Positions 12,026 through 22,296 of a stretch of DNA of 64,000 nt are shown one piece after another; positions within the stretch are counted from its first letter, which is position 1; each line of letters starts with the position of its first letter. The notes below the pieces were generated by a model. It saw only the letters and a list, made by a program, of their open reading frames with translations, was not told the origin of the DNA and did not search any database. Origin of the DNA: Clavulina sp. PMI_390 (taxonomy: Eukaryota; Basidiomycota; Agaricomycetes; Cantharellales; Hydnaceae). Where the stretch lies: assembly GCA_015039315.1 (NCBI GenBank), contig WIDE01000002.1:1003391-1067390 (forward strand). Direction: 5' to 3'. The translations under genes and the position numbers were made by a program.

Positions 12026-15000
12026 TCACCCACCAATGGCGGACACAACCAAGTCGCACGCAGATTGCTGCTCCGCCCGAACCCCAAGCTCAAGTGTAAC
12101 ACCCTGGCCACTCGCAAACGTCATACGCGCCCGGACCAGCACTTTACCGCCACCTCCTGCAACGATACCAGACAGAGTAAGGGTATGGACAGATGATGAG
12201 GTGGGATTTTCTGATCCACCAAGAGCTTCCATGTTCAGGATCTCGATAATCGAATCACATGCAGCTAGATCATGGGAAAAGAAAAAAATGGATTAGTTAC
12301 GGAGCCCAGGGCTGGCGAGATGAAGGGGCTTGCCTTTGATGCTCTCCATTGCTGACAAAGCAAACGTCTCGACGGCAGTCGCACCTTCTGCCAAACGATC
12401 CCATTCGCTCGAGAAGGAAACATAGCTCGGAACGATATAGTCGGTCCCAGCAGAAAGTTCGGCTTCCTCCAGCTGATATTCGTCCTCGTAACCCTCTTCC
12501 TCGGGCTCTCCCGTTGATGGATCTACTTCCTTGCTCGTGAACTTGAGAGTGCACTGGAAGCTTCCGAGGGAATACTGAAGAGGATCGCTGCGAGTGAATG
12601 AGACATAAACGATGCCCGGTGATGAGGATTGAGTGAGAAGGGGGTTGGGAATGATAAAGTCCTCCACGAGGTCACTTTCGTCAGTCGCCTGCATGATCAC
12701 CGATGTCTGCTCCAGCACAGTGTCAGGCAATGTGTTTGCCACGTTGAACTATGGAGGACGGAGATCAAAAAAGGGTCCCAGGGCGTGAGGGGAGAGCCGC
12801 ATTCAGAACGGCAACTCGAGTCTCCAACAAATAATAAATGGCAGCTCACCTGGAAGACGATGTGCTCGCGGAAAATGTGCTTGACAGCAGTGACCACGTA
12901 CTCGGTCTCGCTCTCTGTGAGAGGCTGAGGCTTGCTGCTGCTGTTGAGGACAGGTCCATACGAGGCGAACTCGGGGACCTCCGAAAGCTGTTTCGCATAG
13001 GCAGAGGCAGTCTCGGCAGCAGTGGGAGCGGCAGCAGCGGCCACAGGTTTTGGTGGGGCAAGAGTATGCATGGTCTCAAGGGCACTGGGACCTGTATAGT
13101 AGAGTATTACGGACCGCTGTATTCAGATGCTGTTCGACCAAAATCGATCGGTCCGATTTCCAAAACTTACGTGCGCTCTCCTGCTGTGCCTGTTCTCGGC
13201 TGATTTTGGGGATGCTAGTGACGTCGAATGGAACAGCGGCTGCGCTGGGCTCCTTGATATAAGCGACCAATTGCGACTCGAGGGTCGCTAGTGAGAAAGT
13301 GGACTCTACAGAATCAAAACATCATGAAGTAGAGAATGGGCGATCAAATATGGCATTCTACACTCACCATCCTTCACATAGGTCTCTTGCAACGCTGCCT
13401 CCTTCATAACACGCAGATACATCGCCGCACGATCTCGGACTTCATCGTCAACATCATCGAGACACCTAAATCACATCCGTAAATCGGTTTAGCCTCAGAC
13501 AATACTTTCTAGAAGCTGTCGCCATTACGTACCTCGTCAACAAAACGCCAATGCTTTTCTTCACAGCTTGGTCCACGACGTTGACTCCAAACTTGGCCAA
13601 ACTAGCCACCGCAGCCGCCCGCACAATCGAGTTTTCGAGGATAACTCGGTTGTAGATGTAGCGGATGTATTTTGTGGGGTTGGGGGTCTTGGGTCCCTCG
13701 ATTCCAAGGAGATAGAGGATGCGCACGCTGAGCTTGGTGAACTCACAATCTTCGATGAACTCGCAAAGATGAGCAAGAGCAGCCTCTTTGCTATCCGCGA
13801 TGAATTTGATCATGTCGAAAATTGCCTCCACGACAGCACGCTTGAAATCGTAGCCACCTTCGTCCCGTAGGACGCCAGCGAGGAAGTTGAGCATGAGGGA
13901 TTGCTTGGTGGGGAACTTCAGGCACAAGGAACGGATAGCATCTACGACGATCACTTTGAATTCATCACTAATCTCTGACATAAAGCCCGAGATTTGCTTC
14001 ATCAATCGGTCCACGGAAGCCTCGTTCCCAGTCTAGAGTTCGAACAAAGATTAGAACCTGCAGGGTTGTAGCTGTCAAGTAGGGAAGTTATTACATACCT
14101 TGAGCAGAGTGGTGATAGCGTAGGTAGCAATGCTGCGGTTGGGGTCGGTGATAAGGTTTTCCATATCCAAGTTGCAAGTCGCGACGGCTTGGGGATGTGC
14201 CAATGCTAATCCACTCAGCGTTCGAATGGCAGCGAACTTCAGAGTTGGCTTGGCAGATGACAAGAAGATTTGGAGAACTGCACGATCGGTGCACAAAACA
14301 TCAGAAGGAGAAAAGATTTGATGAAAGCGTTGACAGACCTGCAACTGGACGGAAGAGTTGGGCTTGAGTCACCCCCCTCATTTCGCAAATCGCGCGAGCG
14401 GCTTCAAAGTTGACCATATCGCTCTTGTGCCGTAGCCATCCTTCTAATAGATCGTACATCTGCTTTGATACGCTGAACATGTCAAGATCCACCAGTTAGT
14501 AAAGACAAGGAAATATCTATATGGAGCACAAGAACTGACTTTGGATCTTCTTCCATCACTTTGGCAGCATATCGGATGAGCATACAAAGGGCCATCGGAT
14601 TCTTGAGGGTGGTACCAGCTCCCGACTTGCCGCCGCCAAGCTGTTGGATCATCCTTATGACAGCCATCCGATCTTGCTGCCTGATCACATATAACAGCCC
14701 CAATGCATGATACTGGGTGACGAAGCTTGTTGAAGGGACAGGTTGATAGCCCGAGTTGCTGCCGCCTCCTCCACCGAAACCCAGGTATCCGTTGTTAGAA
14801 CCACTGGAGACAGAACCGAAGAACCCAGCTGATTTCCCGGAGACGGCCTCCTGAGCCTCATTGACCCATCGTTTAATGACGTCCTTGGCGACTGGGAAGA
14901 GGTGATAGGACGACACGAGGGCGGCAGATGATATGGAAGGATTCTTGTCGACAATAGCGGTTTTGTAGAAACGCTCAACACCTTGCATCATCGAAGCCTA

Positions 15001-15519
15001 GTTGGGATAGAGGTACAAGGTAAGTAAGTTTAGACTAATGTTAACATAGACAGTACATATACTCACATCAATCACTCTGCATAATGCGCGGATGGCATTG
15101 GGGCGGTAGATGACTTCGAGGTTGGGCTGAATATCCTTCATGATACTGCTGGTGATCATGATCATGTTTTCTGCTGTATCGGAGAGTTCTTTGATTGCGA
15201 GGTAGACCATTTGTCGGAGAGCAGCCTAATATATTGGGCCGATGGATAAAGTTGAGTACCAGCAGGATATTTAGATGACGGAGGCGCAGCGCACATCTTT
15301 ATTCTGGAAAAGCTTGGTAGTTCCAAAGAACACCGTGGTCGCCTCCTGGGCGGTTAGGTTCTCCCCGAGATATAGAAGATAGACAGTCCTTGTCAAGAGT
15401 GCTCGACATTTCCTGGGACTGATCGGGGAGTCATTGAAGACGCGGGTTTCTTGAAGGATTGTCGTTTTGTTGTTGTAATACGACCCAAGCCCCGTCTCGT
15501 CATCCTTCTTGGCACTCAT
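12026..15519 (-). CDS. SEC21: Coatomer subunit gamma (COPI coat)
   Basis: Eleven exons join in frame to 927 residues: 15519-15295, 15225-15067, 14997-14540, 14472-14339, 14277-14099, 14032-13533, 13465-13368, 13305-13171, 13091-12850, 12748-12334 and 12264-12026. The N-terminal half is the adaptin-like helical solenoid ([41 protein letters not shown]). A linker rich in Ala and Pro follows (about residues 630-700), then the appendage domain ([15 protein letters not shown]-type beta strands, [13 protein letters not shown]). Gamma-COP is part of the F-subcomplex that coats vesicles returning from Golgi to ER. The last intron (12333-12265) starts with GC instead of GT: the site reads AAAG|GCAAGC, has a CTAAT branch-like site and keeps the frame exactly. 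The length is normal for the family. Confidence 0.97.
12265..12333 (-). other. GC-AG intron in coatomer gamma
   Basis: The donor reads AAAG|GCAAGC and the acceptor ATCTAG. A TAACTAAT branch-like site lies 30-36 bases before the end. The frame (927 codons in total) closes only with this intron; the single nearby GT would give a 36-nt intron. Confidence 0.85.
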
Positions 15520-16340
15520 GGTAGACTAACGCGAAGGGAACACGTCGTAGGGTCAAGATTCGGATGTGGTCACGTGGCTGGTGGCCTCTCGATGACAACT
15601 GATCCAAAGCAATCTAACCCAACATAAAATTATTTCAAGCTGTCTGCCACTCTTATCACCAGCAATTGATAACCCACTGACAGTACCACCTCTGTTTCTC
15701 CGAGTACCTGAAATAATATCAGGAAACGAGGCATAATCATACTGTGGCTTCCCCCCACTCGCACGATAACCTGGCGACTTATTGGGGCCGATGACGTTGT
15801 ACCAGCAGCTTGCTCAAAGATTGAGACAAGAGAAGTTATTTCCAGGGCCTTCATCCCTCCTCTCGTGAAACGTCGGGGACCCCTGCAGGCACCGACGAAT
15901 ACACTACTAATCATTTCTAATGCAGACGCAGCTCGGGCGTCTATTTGATGGTGAAGTCGGGAATGTATTATTGAAACCACGGGGAGCGCATGCCCGTCGC
16001 GTTGTACCTACGGACTTGACAAGCCCGAAACGGTCCCCTATATAGTGAAAGGCTTACCACACCCTCTCCGTCCCCCGCCAGACCCGTTCCAGTGCAACCT
16101 CTCCTCCGTACTAACCCATATGGCGATTAATGACAGTCGTGGTAAGATGTTGTTACATACTAATGGTCCCTTCGAGAATTGCCCGAGTAGCCGATTGCGC
16201 CACCAGTTCCTCACCTGGAACAAGGACCTAAAGCGGACTCTCCTGCAAAGGTACATTTCTGGTTTAAATATCACGTCCGGCGCACCATTGAGGGCCTCTT
16301 ACGCTTCAGCCCCCCGTGCTACACCAACTCTCCCGAAACC
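15520..16340. other. Divergent intergenic region
   Basis: About 820 bp between the coatomer gamma start (minus strand) and the F-box gene start (plus strand), so probably both promoters. Open frames at 15630-15980 (minus) and 16045-16344 (plus) show no domain. The stretch just before the F-box start is C/T-rich, as in many basidiomycete leaders. Confidence 0.5.
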
Positions 16341-17942
16341 ATGAAGTTGCTCAACGATCTTGAAGGCGAACTTTCCAATACTCTGTCTGACATACGGTGC
16401 CGGATTACGTCACTAAAGGCCTACGACCTATACAGCCAGAACCTGAATAGCCCAGCTATCAGCATCCCCCCGGAGCTGCTCTCGAGGATCTTCGAGTTTG
16501 CGTGCCACTCGGACTTTACCCCCGCAGACTTCCCTCACAAGACCCTTCGATGCAAGTCTCTGAGAGACGCTCGGAATCGAATCAGCCTCGTCTGCCGCTT
16601 CTGGCGCGACGTCGCGCTCGAGACATCCTCATTATGGAGCTCTATCGGTATCTGCCGGGCCACCATGCCATTCCATCGCGTCTCATTCCCAAAACATGCC
16701 CTTCTTCCTCTTGAAGTCCGGCGCTCGAATGGCCGGAGCCTCGATTTGCGCCTGCACGTCGAAGGTCCGGTTAGCGATTGGGACTCCCTCGCTGGAGCAG
16801 TTACCGAGGCGTTGCCCCACTGTGGTCTTCTGGATGTGTGTGTCGAGACCCCTCGAGCTGCGGAGGCCGTGTTACGGGGCTTAGACGCCCTTCCATCGGC
16901 CAGCCGGCTGACAACTATTACCCTCCTTATCTCGACGACAGGAACGGGCAACGAGGCGTTTGCTTTAGATCTTTCCCACATGCCCGCTGTCCGAAATTTA
17001 TGGCTCGAGTGTCCGGCAGATTATAGCGCGCTATTCGTTCGGACCGTCCCACCTTCTCCCCACCAAATCGCGAAGCTCACACTTCGGGGTAACGGCATCG
17101 AGTGGCTATCGAGCACCAGGCTGATAGAGTATTGCCAAGGCCTTGAGCTGCTCGAATGGAGTCGTTCGGATGCCGCAATCTATTCCAAGTTTGCTGGGGA
17201 GTCAGTGAACGTGACTGCTCGCAGGGCATCGAAGGAGCAGCTTCGTTCCTTGTCTCTAGCCGGAGAAAAGGTCCTTGAATACGTTGCAACCTACCTCGAT
17301 GCCCCAATTCTTGAGCGTCTTTGCATAGCCCCGGAAGACCTGCTGCTTGATGGAACCATTGGCCCACTCGTTCCCCTCTCCCCGCTGTCCCACCCACATT
17401 TATTCCCGCTCCTTCGCCATATCGAGCTAGCTCATAGCAGCTCTTGGGCTGGAGGGAGCCAAGCACCACCAACGAAGCTACCAGAACCTCTGGTTCGGGT
17501 GATAATACATTTCCTCGAAGCCCACGCTACGTTCTTGGAGCACATCACCTTTGGCTGTGAGCTCGATGCAACATTCATCGACTTTTTGACGACTCGCTGG
17601 GCCCGCGCTGCGCCAATGGCTACCTCCCGTGACAATATTTATATGGTAAGTCTTACTCAATGCCCTTCTCCCTTCAAAGGATCACGAATCGCACATATTC
17701 GCCAACTCTTCCAGCAATGGGCGACGAATCACTCGCGCTCGAAATCATCATCACCACCATCTTCATCTTCATTATTCCCTATACCGCACCAAACTCCCCT
17801 CCTAATACTGCAGCCAAACCACGAGACCGTGTTGAGGCAAGATCGATCGCTCAAAGGTCTTCTGGCAGAGTATCCCGAGAACATCATGATCGAAAAGGAG
17901 CGTCAATGCGCCCAGTTCTGGGGGTGGAGATGGCACCAGTAG
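16341..17942 (+). CDS. F-box protein of the expanded basidiomycete family
   Basis: This is a single-exon frame of 533 residues. An F-box sits at residues about 35-100: ISIPPELLSRIFEFACHSDF, a variable loop, then NRISLVCRFWRDVALETSSLWSSI. That is the pattern with which F-box proteins bind Skp1 in SCF ubiquitin ligases. The rest has leucine-rich, weakly repeated strands (LTTITLLIS, IAKLTLRGNGIEWL, LRSLSLAGEKVLEYV), probably a degenerate substrate-binding repeat domain. The C-terminus is ENIMIEKERQCAQFWGWRWHQ. A GTAAGT...AAAG string of 34 nt at 17645-17678 could mimic an intron, but removing it breaks the frame, so it is kept as coding. Such genes occur in large, fast-changing families in Agaricomycetes; the substrate is unknown. 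Confidence 0.85.
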   Translation: MKLLNDLEGELSNTLSDIRCRITSLKAYDLYSQNLNSPAISIPPELLSRIFEFACHSDFTPADFPHKTLRCKSLRDARNRISLVCRFWRDVALETSSLWSSIGICRATMPFHRVSFPKHALLPLEVRRSNGRSLDLRLHVEGPVSDWDSLAGAVTEALPHCGLLDVCVETPRAAEAVLRGLDALPSASRLTTITLLISTTGTGNEAFALDLSHMPAVRNLWLECPADYSALFVRTVPPSPHQIAKLTLRGNGIEWLSSTRLIEYCQGLELLEWSRSDAAIYSKFAGESVNVTARRASKEQLRSLSLAGEKVLEYVATYLDAPILERLCIAPEDLLLDGTIGPLVPLSPLSHPHLFPLLRHIELAHSSSWAGGSQAPPTKLPEPLVRVIIHFLEAHATFLEHITFGCELDATFIDFLTTRWARAAPMATSRDNIYMVSLTQCPSPFKGSRIAHIRQLFQQWATNHSRSKSSSPPSSSSLFPIPHQTPLLILQPNHETVLRQDRSLKGLLAEYPENIMIEKERQCAQFWGWRWHQ

Positions 17943-18127
17943 TTTTGTAGACACCTTCACTATAACGACACGCACAGCAATACGACGCTTTAATTACATC
18001 GCGAGATAACAACAGGATAGCAGTGGCCTGAATACAGCATGATAACAGAGTGTTGTGGAAAGCTCTAAGAGTAACGTCAAATAACGGGCTAACAACCAAG
18101 GTTTGGAAGAACTATGCTTCCGAGCCA

Positions 18128-20866
18128 TCACTCCTTCATTGACTTGTGCTGTTTTGGTCGAGTCCTTGTCCCACCAGTTAGAGCCTCAGTTGATTGTTTC
18201 GCTGAAGGCAAATCCACCGAAACAAAGGGAACCCGCTCCTTTCGCAGGGTCTCGACTTCATGATATATGTCTTCGTTGGGCAGATTGTTTGTCTGGATCC
18301 ATCGACAAGCTTCGTCATACAACTCCGCCTCGCGGTCATCAGGTAGCAGCCCAGAAGATGTTCGGGGTTCGATATGCCGGATCGCGAACTGACGGGCCAC
18401 CTCGATTGTCAGGATTTCGCCGAAGAACTGTTGGGGAATGAGAATTATGAGGGAACGTTTTTCAACGCACAACAAAAAGAGTGCAGACCTTGATTTTGGC
18501 GGTCTTATCCAGAGCTTCGTATCGTGCGGATCCTCGAGGTATTTGGATAGTCGGTGCATCGACTGAGCACGCATGGTCAGCCCCGCAAAGTGGTATTGAT
18601 GATCAAAACTCACTTGGATCAATAGCTTGCTCCAAAGGCTGCTGAGCATCCTCTGATGCAGTTGACGAGGCCTGCAGGGACCAGACCATCAGTAATAATC
18701 AACGACTCGAAAATAGAAGCACACGTGCTGGCGTCACAAGAGGTCCTGCTGCTGCACCAGTTACAGTAGATGGGGGAACATCGCTAACAGGCTCATACAA
18801 TCCATCATCACCATCAGTTGGTTCTACTGAGGAGAAACGCGCATTTGCGCTAGTTTCGCCAAGAAGTACGTCCAAGAGAGCATGTAGGAGTTCTCCTTGG
18901 TGTTCTCCGCCCAGTGATGGTTTGTCGTGCCTCACGCCGTGTTCGTACCAGTAGTCAACCTCTTTGCGAGCTGGTGGATATTCATCTTTGATGATGGCCT
19001 CAATGGCCGTCATTTCTCGTTTCACTTTCTCGGTCATCTTCCAGTGGCGGACCTCGTCTTCCGTGGCACTGGATATCGAGTTTGTGAACTCCCGTCCACC
19101 TAGCTGAAGGAGCAGTGAGATTATGAGATTTGCCTAACAATAAGTATGAATGACTCACCGAATAGGTGAGGAACCCAGGGTCAGTACTGAAACATAAGTT
19201 TGCTCGCGTAACCTTTTTTGGGCGGGCAGCCTCCCAGACGTCGACAGTATATATGATCTCTTTAGCGGATACAGAGATGTCAATTTCGATGACCCGGGCA
19301 GGCCACCAATATTTATCTTTGTTCCGCAGACGAACAATGACGGGCTTTCCTATACTGTAGAGGGGTATAAGATAACTGAAGTAAACGTAAAGGAAAGCTT
19401 ACTGCGTAAGACGCTGGTCAACCAGGCGAGCCTGTAGTTCTTCGGCCTCCAAATCGTCCTGATCAGTGACATTGTCTTCCGTAACATCACTCGTGGTACC
19501 ACTGAGATTGGCTGTGACATGATAAATGGAATCTTGGAGGCCATCCCTGTCGTCCTCATCCTCGTCCTCGTCCTCGACGCCAGTCATTCTCATTGTCTGG
19601 GTCCAGAGTTGGTCCAGACCAGAGGGCTTCGTCGTGCTTCCAACAAAGTAGGTCGAGAGGTTGAAATTAGGATTATCAAAACGGTCTTTCGCCGGAACGA
19701 TGTTATTAGCTGTGGGGGAGGGCATTGAAAGAAGCTCGTGTCGAGTTCCGTTCCAGAGTACAACTTTATCAGTCCCGTCTTTTGAGACCTGCAATGCACA
19801 ATGAGCCACCAGTGATAGCAGATTTCATCCAAGCTTACAGAAACGGGCCACCATACTACCCCTTGATCATTAATTGACGTTGGGGCTGGAGGACAGTGAG
19901 TCAATTTAACGAAGACGAGTGCTTTCGGTCGAACGACATTGTCCGGATCCCATTCTTCTGGCGATGTGTTGCGGTCAGGTAATGAAGGGAATATGGAAGA
20001 CATGGAGTGTTGTGAGGATGCTAGGGTGCCGTCGGGGACAGTTGATGTGGATTGCGTGGACCGAACCGAATCCGCCCTTCGGAACTCGCGAGAGAATGAA
20101 ATGAATGGAGCAAGTCGAGAAGGTTGAAGGTCGCTTGGACCTTGGACCTTTAATATAGGCATGGAGCTGTTATTGGGCGGGGCAACCTTGCGAAAGCGTT
20201 TATTTGGCGTTGGACGTGCATCATGTATCGAGCTGACTGACGATAATGACGAGCTAGATGCATTACTAGACGCACGACGCCTTTTGTTGGATCGATTGAT
20301 TGCCACTCCTGAATTGCCTGGCGCGCCACCAGAGTGAGAGAGTCTTCATTGAGATGCTTCTGGGGATCGTGGGAGGTAACACGGAGCACATACCTGATCC
20401 AGTGCTCAGGGATGATTTCGAACGAGAAGGTGCAAGAGATTTTGGAATATCATGAGTATCGTCTTCTGATGATGAATCCTGGTTTTGCTTTCGTTTCGCG
20501 TCTGCGAGCACTGCAGACGCGCGTTTGGGCCTCTACGCGTAAGGAGTAGTATAGAACATTAGGGTGAGCAAGCTCTATGTCAATTGAGTGGGATGATAAC
20601 AGACTTACGCGTGGGCTTGCGTTGCTGGGCATGGGAATGTGACACCAATGCGGCTGCGGGGAGAGACTCTGAAACAACGCGTATGGGCGTGATTCTTGGA
20701 AGAGAACGGACAGTAGGGTCTCCCTTTTCGAAGTGATTTAGGTGCAAGTTATAATGGAGCAATGACCCGTGCTGAATAACTTAGTCGTTGGCCTGGGTTT
20801 TGGGACAAAGAAGGCTAAACAGAACCAACCAAACCCCACCCCGTCTCTCAGAGCCATCGGGATCAT
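18128..20866 (-). CDS. Nuclear-looking protein with two WWP (PWWP-like) segments
   Basis: A multi-exon gene of unknown function. The N-terminal part is basic and Ser-rich, with a likely nuclear localisation signal (INRSNKRRRASSNAS, near 20300). Two segments carry the aromatic signature of PWWP/Tudor-type chromatin readers: KALVFVKLTHC...GVVWWPVSV (about 19840-19915) and KPVIVRLRNKDKYWWPARVI (about 19282-19350). In both, a strand of hydrophobic residues precedes WWP. An acidic run (EDEDEDEDDRDG, about 19550-19585) and a charged C-terminal region with VARQFAIRHIEPRTSSG follow. I place the start at 20866-20864 because that exon (20866-20840) ends at a donor, and the next exon, opening at an acceptor near 20774, continues in frame (HGSLLHYNLHLNHFEKG). 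This start, and the splice near 18440-18490, are uncertain. Chromatin or DNA binding is inference from the WWP motifs only. Confidence 0.7.
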
Positions 20867-21886
20867 AACTGATGTGGCGGGACCTGATCAAAAATCGCTC
20901 GCTACGGGTGGGCGGTCAAGGAATCACCAATCAGCTAGGTGTCTAAGCCGGGGTTTCACATTCAGTGATAATGCAGCGTCGACACTGGAAGGGATCGATC
21001 GAACTATGTTCATCTACCTGGCATCTCAACGACAAGTTGTTGGATTGGCCATGCGGAACGCATGACATCTGCGACCGGACATGTGAAATTCTAGCAATAG
21101 ATTATTGTAAACACTGTTGCCTAGCGCTCAGTGATGCAGCGGTATATCCCTCTTGGCTCTTGGGTTCTGGTTCTAGTATGAGGAATACGCAAAGTGGGAG
21201 CAGTTGAACATTCAAGCTGTCTTATCGAAAGTTCGGTAGGGTCAAGCCCCCTATCCACTGGTTACGTACGCTGGCCATATGGTTGAAGTTCAAGTTCTGT
21301 AAGGGATACTAGTACACGATCCTTTGCTTGGCTTTATTTACATCGAGCCGTTTACTATAAGAGGTTGCGCTGGTCGCTTACCTCTCTTCTTTAGCTTTTA
21401 CCATCACCTTGTCGAACCCCGTAGTGTCTCAATAGAGCCCGGTTATAGTTCGTCTTGAGTGATTCGAGAGCTAACCCCATCCGAGGACCCCTGGTCCTTA
21501 CAAGTTCACAGCGGTGAGGATCTTTTATATCTATTAGATTGGCGGATATTGGACGGCGTGTGGTACCTCATACGAAAACTTAGGGCGTGGATTACCTACT
21601 ATGAGATGTTTTTGCCGGGAGTCATTCTCATGAACGTTTCGTGTAGCGCAGCTGATGCCAATCACTGGTCACTCGGAGTGGACCAGTGGGCGACTCAAAG
21701 GTCACACTCAAAAAAAGGGAAGTTGTTCAGCTTCTGTGCACATGATTGATTGGCCATAAAGGAATTCTAAGAACGCATGTCATCTATTGAATCTTGGCAA
21801 ACGTCGTAAGTTGGTGGTGGCAGATCCCACTGCCCTTTTGGACAAGATTCACGTGACCAGACACAGTTTGTCTCACGCTTTGCCCA
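20867..21886. other. Divergent intergenic region, about 1 kb
   Basis: It separates the WWP protein gene (minus) from PET100 (plus). Small open frames show nothing recognisable. I see no tandem repeat or RNA gene. Confidence 0.45.
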
Positions 21887-22296
21887 ATGGCTGGCCCAAA
21901 TCTCGAAGTCTTCAAGTTTGGGCTCTATGTTTTCTTCCCTGTTGCCATAATGCTTCACTATGGGAACCCGGAATGGTATGATAAGCATGTCGTCCCTGTA
22001 AGCTCTCATAATTTACTGTTACGTGGATCACCCTCACATGGACTTGCATGTTGTAGGCTCGCATGAAGTTTTTCCCGCCGTTAGAGAGCACAAATGTGAG
22101 AATTGTAACCTAAATATACCCTTACACTTACCTTCTATCACTTCTGCTGCTCTTCCAGAAACCTCCAACGGATCCCCATGACATTAGGAATGAGATCGCC
22201 AGAATGAAGGCTGAACGTCTCGCTAAAATGGACAGCCAACAGTCTACCCACTCACCTTCAGCACCATCATCTAATGCGTCGAGCCGACTAGTTTAA
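21887..22296 (+). CDS. PET100: Pet100-type cytochrome c oxidase assembly factor
   Basis: Three exons (21887-21997, 22057-22095, 22159-22296) join at phase-0 junctions to 95 residues. The N-terminus, MAGPNLEVFKFGLYVFFPVA, followed by IMLHYGNPEWYDKHVVP, matches the Pet100 family: a short matrix-facing start, one membrane helix, then the G-[ND]-PEWY motif. The basic helix IRNEIARMKAERLAKM follows, as in yeast and animal homologues. Pet100 sits in the mitochondrial inner membrane and helps assemble complex IV. The Ser-rich tail (QQSTHSPSAPSSNASS) is an extra found only here as far as I can see. No exon is longer than 138 nt. The assignment rests on the family signature and size. Confidence 0.9.

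Noticed and set aside
12293..12328. A GT-AG intron of 36 nt as an alternative to the GC-AG intron in coatomer gamma
   Set aside because: Too short for this genome; its GTAACTAAT start is better read as the branch site of the GC-AG intron, whose splicing restores the family sequence.
17645..17678. Possible 34-nt intron in the F-box gene
   Set aside because: Removal shifts the frame to an early stop, while reading through gives the expected C-terminus ending GWRWHQ.
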